A DNA stretch of 64,000 bases from Prolixibacter sp. SD074. Its GTDB lineage: Bacteria > Bacteroidota > Bacteroidia > Bacteroidales > Prolixibacteraceae. The stretch is taken from NCBI RefSeq assembly GCF_009617895.1, contig NZ_BLAW01000001.1, positions 1,231,001-1,295,000 on the forward strand, in the 5' to 3' direction. Both the position numbers and the translations under genes were made by a program. Below, one piece after another: positions 63,096 through 64,000 of the stretch. The notes under the pieces are model-generated. The model saw nothing but the letters and a program-made list of their open reading frames with translations, was not told where the DNA came from and searched no databases. Positions within the stretch are counted from its first letter, which is position 1. Each line of letters starts with the position of its first letter.

Positions 63096-63957
63096 AAAGA
63101 ATGAGTTCAAAAAACTATGTGCAGCTATTGGCTTTAAACCAAAAGATGTTGAGACATTAATCTCCAACATTGATAGCTTTTATAAAGAATGGGTTGAAAA
63201 GAAAACAGATAAGAAAACAGGAGACTTAAAAAAATACAAGGACGGGACAGTAAAGAAAAGAATTATTCGTCCATCATTAATGGAGCTAAAAGCTATTCAA
63301 GGAAATATCAAGAATAAGATTTTAGTTCCCATTCCTCTTCCTGACTGTGTTCACGGTGGCGTAAAAGGACGAAGCAACATAACAAATGCAAAACCTCACC
63401 AGGGGAATAAGTTTCAATTTACAACAGATTTACAAGAGTTTTATCCTAACATTAGTTCAAAAAGAGTGTATGAAACTTTTGTAAAACTGAAATTTTCACC
63501 ACACTTTTCTCATTGGCTGACCAAGTTGACAACTTGGAAGTTTGAATTACCACAAGGAACACCTACAAGCACTCATATTGCGAACCTCGTTTTTCTTGAA
63601 ACAGACTTACAACTAATTGAACTTTGCAAAAAGCACGAAATTACCTACACAAGATATGTGGATGATTTGACTTTTTCATCTCAGAAGGATTTTCGCCCTT
63701 TATTAAATGACATTCTAAAAATTGTGACATCAAACGGTTTCAAACTAAGTTATAGAAAGACAAAGTATAGCGGGAATCAAACCGTGACAGGTATTAGCGT
63801 TTTGTTAAATAAGATTGATGCCCCTGAAAAAATAATAGAAAAGGCGAACATTGAAAAAGAATCCAACTCTGAAGTAAAACCATTTACGAACTATTTAAAT
63901 AACATTAGAAAGACAAATAATCAGACTAAAAAGAAAGCCGACCGCACAACATTTTAG
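63076..63957 (+). CDS. Cassette 6, retron-type reverse transcriptase
   Basis: A 293-aa reverse transcriptase with the retron hallmarks: NAKPHQGNK (NAxxH motif, about 107-115), LPQGTPTSTHIANLVFLETD (about 174-193), the catalytic YVDD in RYVDDLTFSS (about 193-203) and VTG in NQTVTGISVL. It lacks intron maturase and CRISPR-type domains. The last codons and the stop come from the IS91 element that begins at 63951, so the native C-terminus differed slightly. It should make msDNA from the RNA encoded upstream; such systems guard against phage. Confidence 0.85.
   Translation: MNSSQYKKNEFKKLCAAIGFKPKDVETLISNIDSFYKEWVEKKTDKKTGDLKKYKDGTVKKRIIRPSLMELKAIQGNIKNKILVPIPLPDCVHGGVKGRSNITNAKPHQGNKFQFTTDLQEFYPNISSKRVYETFVKLKFSPHFSHWLTKLTTWKFELPQGTPTSTHIANLVFLETDLQLIELCKKHEITYTRYVDDLTFSSQKDFRPLLNDILKIVTSNGFKLSYRKTKYSGNQTVTGISVLLNKIDAPEKIIEKANIEKESNSEVKPFTNYLNNIRKTNNQTKKKADRTTF
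63942..63950 (+). other. R'' box of the attC-like site ending cassette 6
   Basis: CCGCACAAC is the exact reverse complement of the cassette 6 start GTTGTGCGG (62052-62060). The rest of the site is cut off by the third IS91 copy and the window end. Confidence 0.7.
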
Positions 63958-64000
63958 GAATTAAGGCACAGTTGGGCCCTGAAAAAAGCCAGTAGGTTGA
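63951..64000 (-). mobile_element. IS91-family element, copy 3 (left end only)
   Basis: The last 50 bases match the left end of copies 1 and 2 (ATTTTAGGAATTAAGGCAC, CAGTTGGGCCCTGAAAAAA), with minor differences such as GCCAGTAGG for GGCAGTAGG. The window ends inside it. Confidence 0.8.

Noticed and set aside
63076..63957. Reverse transcriptase as a diversity-generating retroelement or group II intron
   Set aside because: No template/variable repeat pair, no maturase domain and no intron ends are seen; NAxxH and VTG point to a retron.
1..64000. tRNA or rRNA genes
   Set aside because: I found no segment with convincing tRNA cloverleaf or rRNA sequence, although a covariance search would be needed to exclude them.

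Overview
The window looks like a chromosomal segment of a Bacteroidota species, most likely of the Marinilabiliales/Prolixibacteraceae type. The support is a SusC/SusD pair, promoters with the Bacteroidota -7 box TAnnTTTG, few Shine-Dalgarno sites, a type IX-sorted peptidase and IS families common in that phylum. The finer taxonomic placement is inference.

Bases 1-14105 are a carbohydrate-utilisation locus: partial ribokinase, a beta-helix exported protein broken by two stops, a GH127-like enzyme, a GH3 remnant, an (alpha/alpha)6-type glycosidase, SusD, SusC and a divergent LacI regulator with a matching operator at each promoter. Bases 14248-25089 hold metal handling: a His-tailed EamA transporter, then a Cus-like operon on the minus strand (HYC_CC_PP-like protein, CusA, TolC, CusB, PII-like, DUF302, SHOCT and HMA proteins). 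Bases 25353-46899 are mixed core genes: MarR/thioredoxin/OsmC, TrpB2, formate-THF ligase, a beta-hydroxyacid dehydrogenase, a CAP protein, exported rubrerythrin, an OmpR-type two-component pair, PfkB/CBS/NhaD, CvfB, KtrA with a broken TrkH partner, GNAT/racemase, MFS and Crp. Several genes here are decayed, some apparently by internal deletion.

The most unusual part is 47319-64000, which I read as an integron-like gene-cassette array. A tyrosine recombinase (47319-48479) lies upstream of, and codirectional with, the array. It is followed by an attI-like region with 10-bp direct repeats and then six head-to-tail cassettes. Each cassette starts with GTTRnnnn and ends in a foldable site of about 130 bp. 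The first 9-10 bases of every cassette are the exact reverse complement of the left box (R'') of its own terminal site, a complementarity characteristic of integron cassettes. Stem sequences differ between sites while pairing is kept. Cargo: an orphan cassette present twice as a perfect 600-bp copy, a two-gene cassette with a PD-(D/E)XK-like nuclease, an MNT/HEPN toxin-antitoxin pair, a lipoprotein plus secreted M4 peptidase (broken by two IS elements), and a retron-like cassette (candidate ncRNA, small protein, XRE protein, reverse transcriptase).

An IS91-family element carrying its own tyrosine recombinase sits in this array twice complete and begins a third time at the window end. All three copies begin immediately after the R'' box of a recombination site. 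The recombinase gene of both full copies appears to need a -1 frameshift at an A7 run. The likely novelty is this Bacteroidota integron-like system with a XerC/D-type integrase that seems to lack the IntI-specific insertion, together with an attC-targeting IS91-like element.
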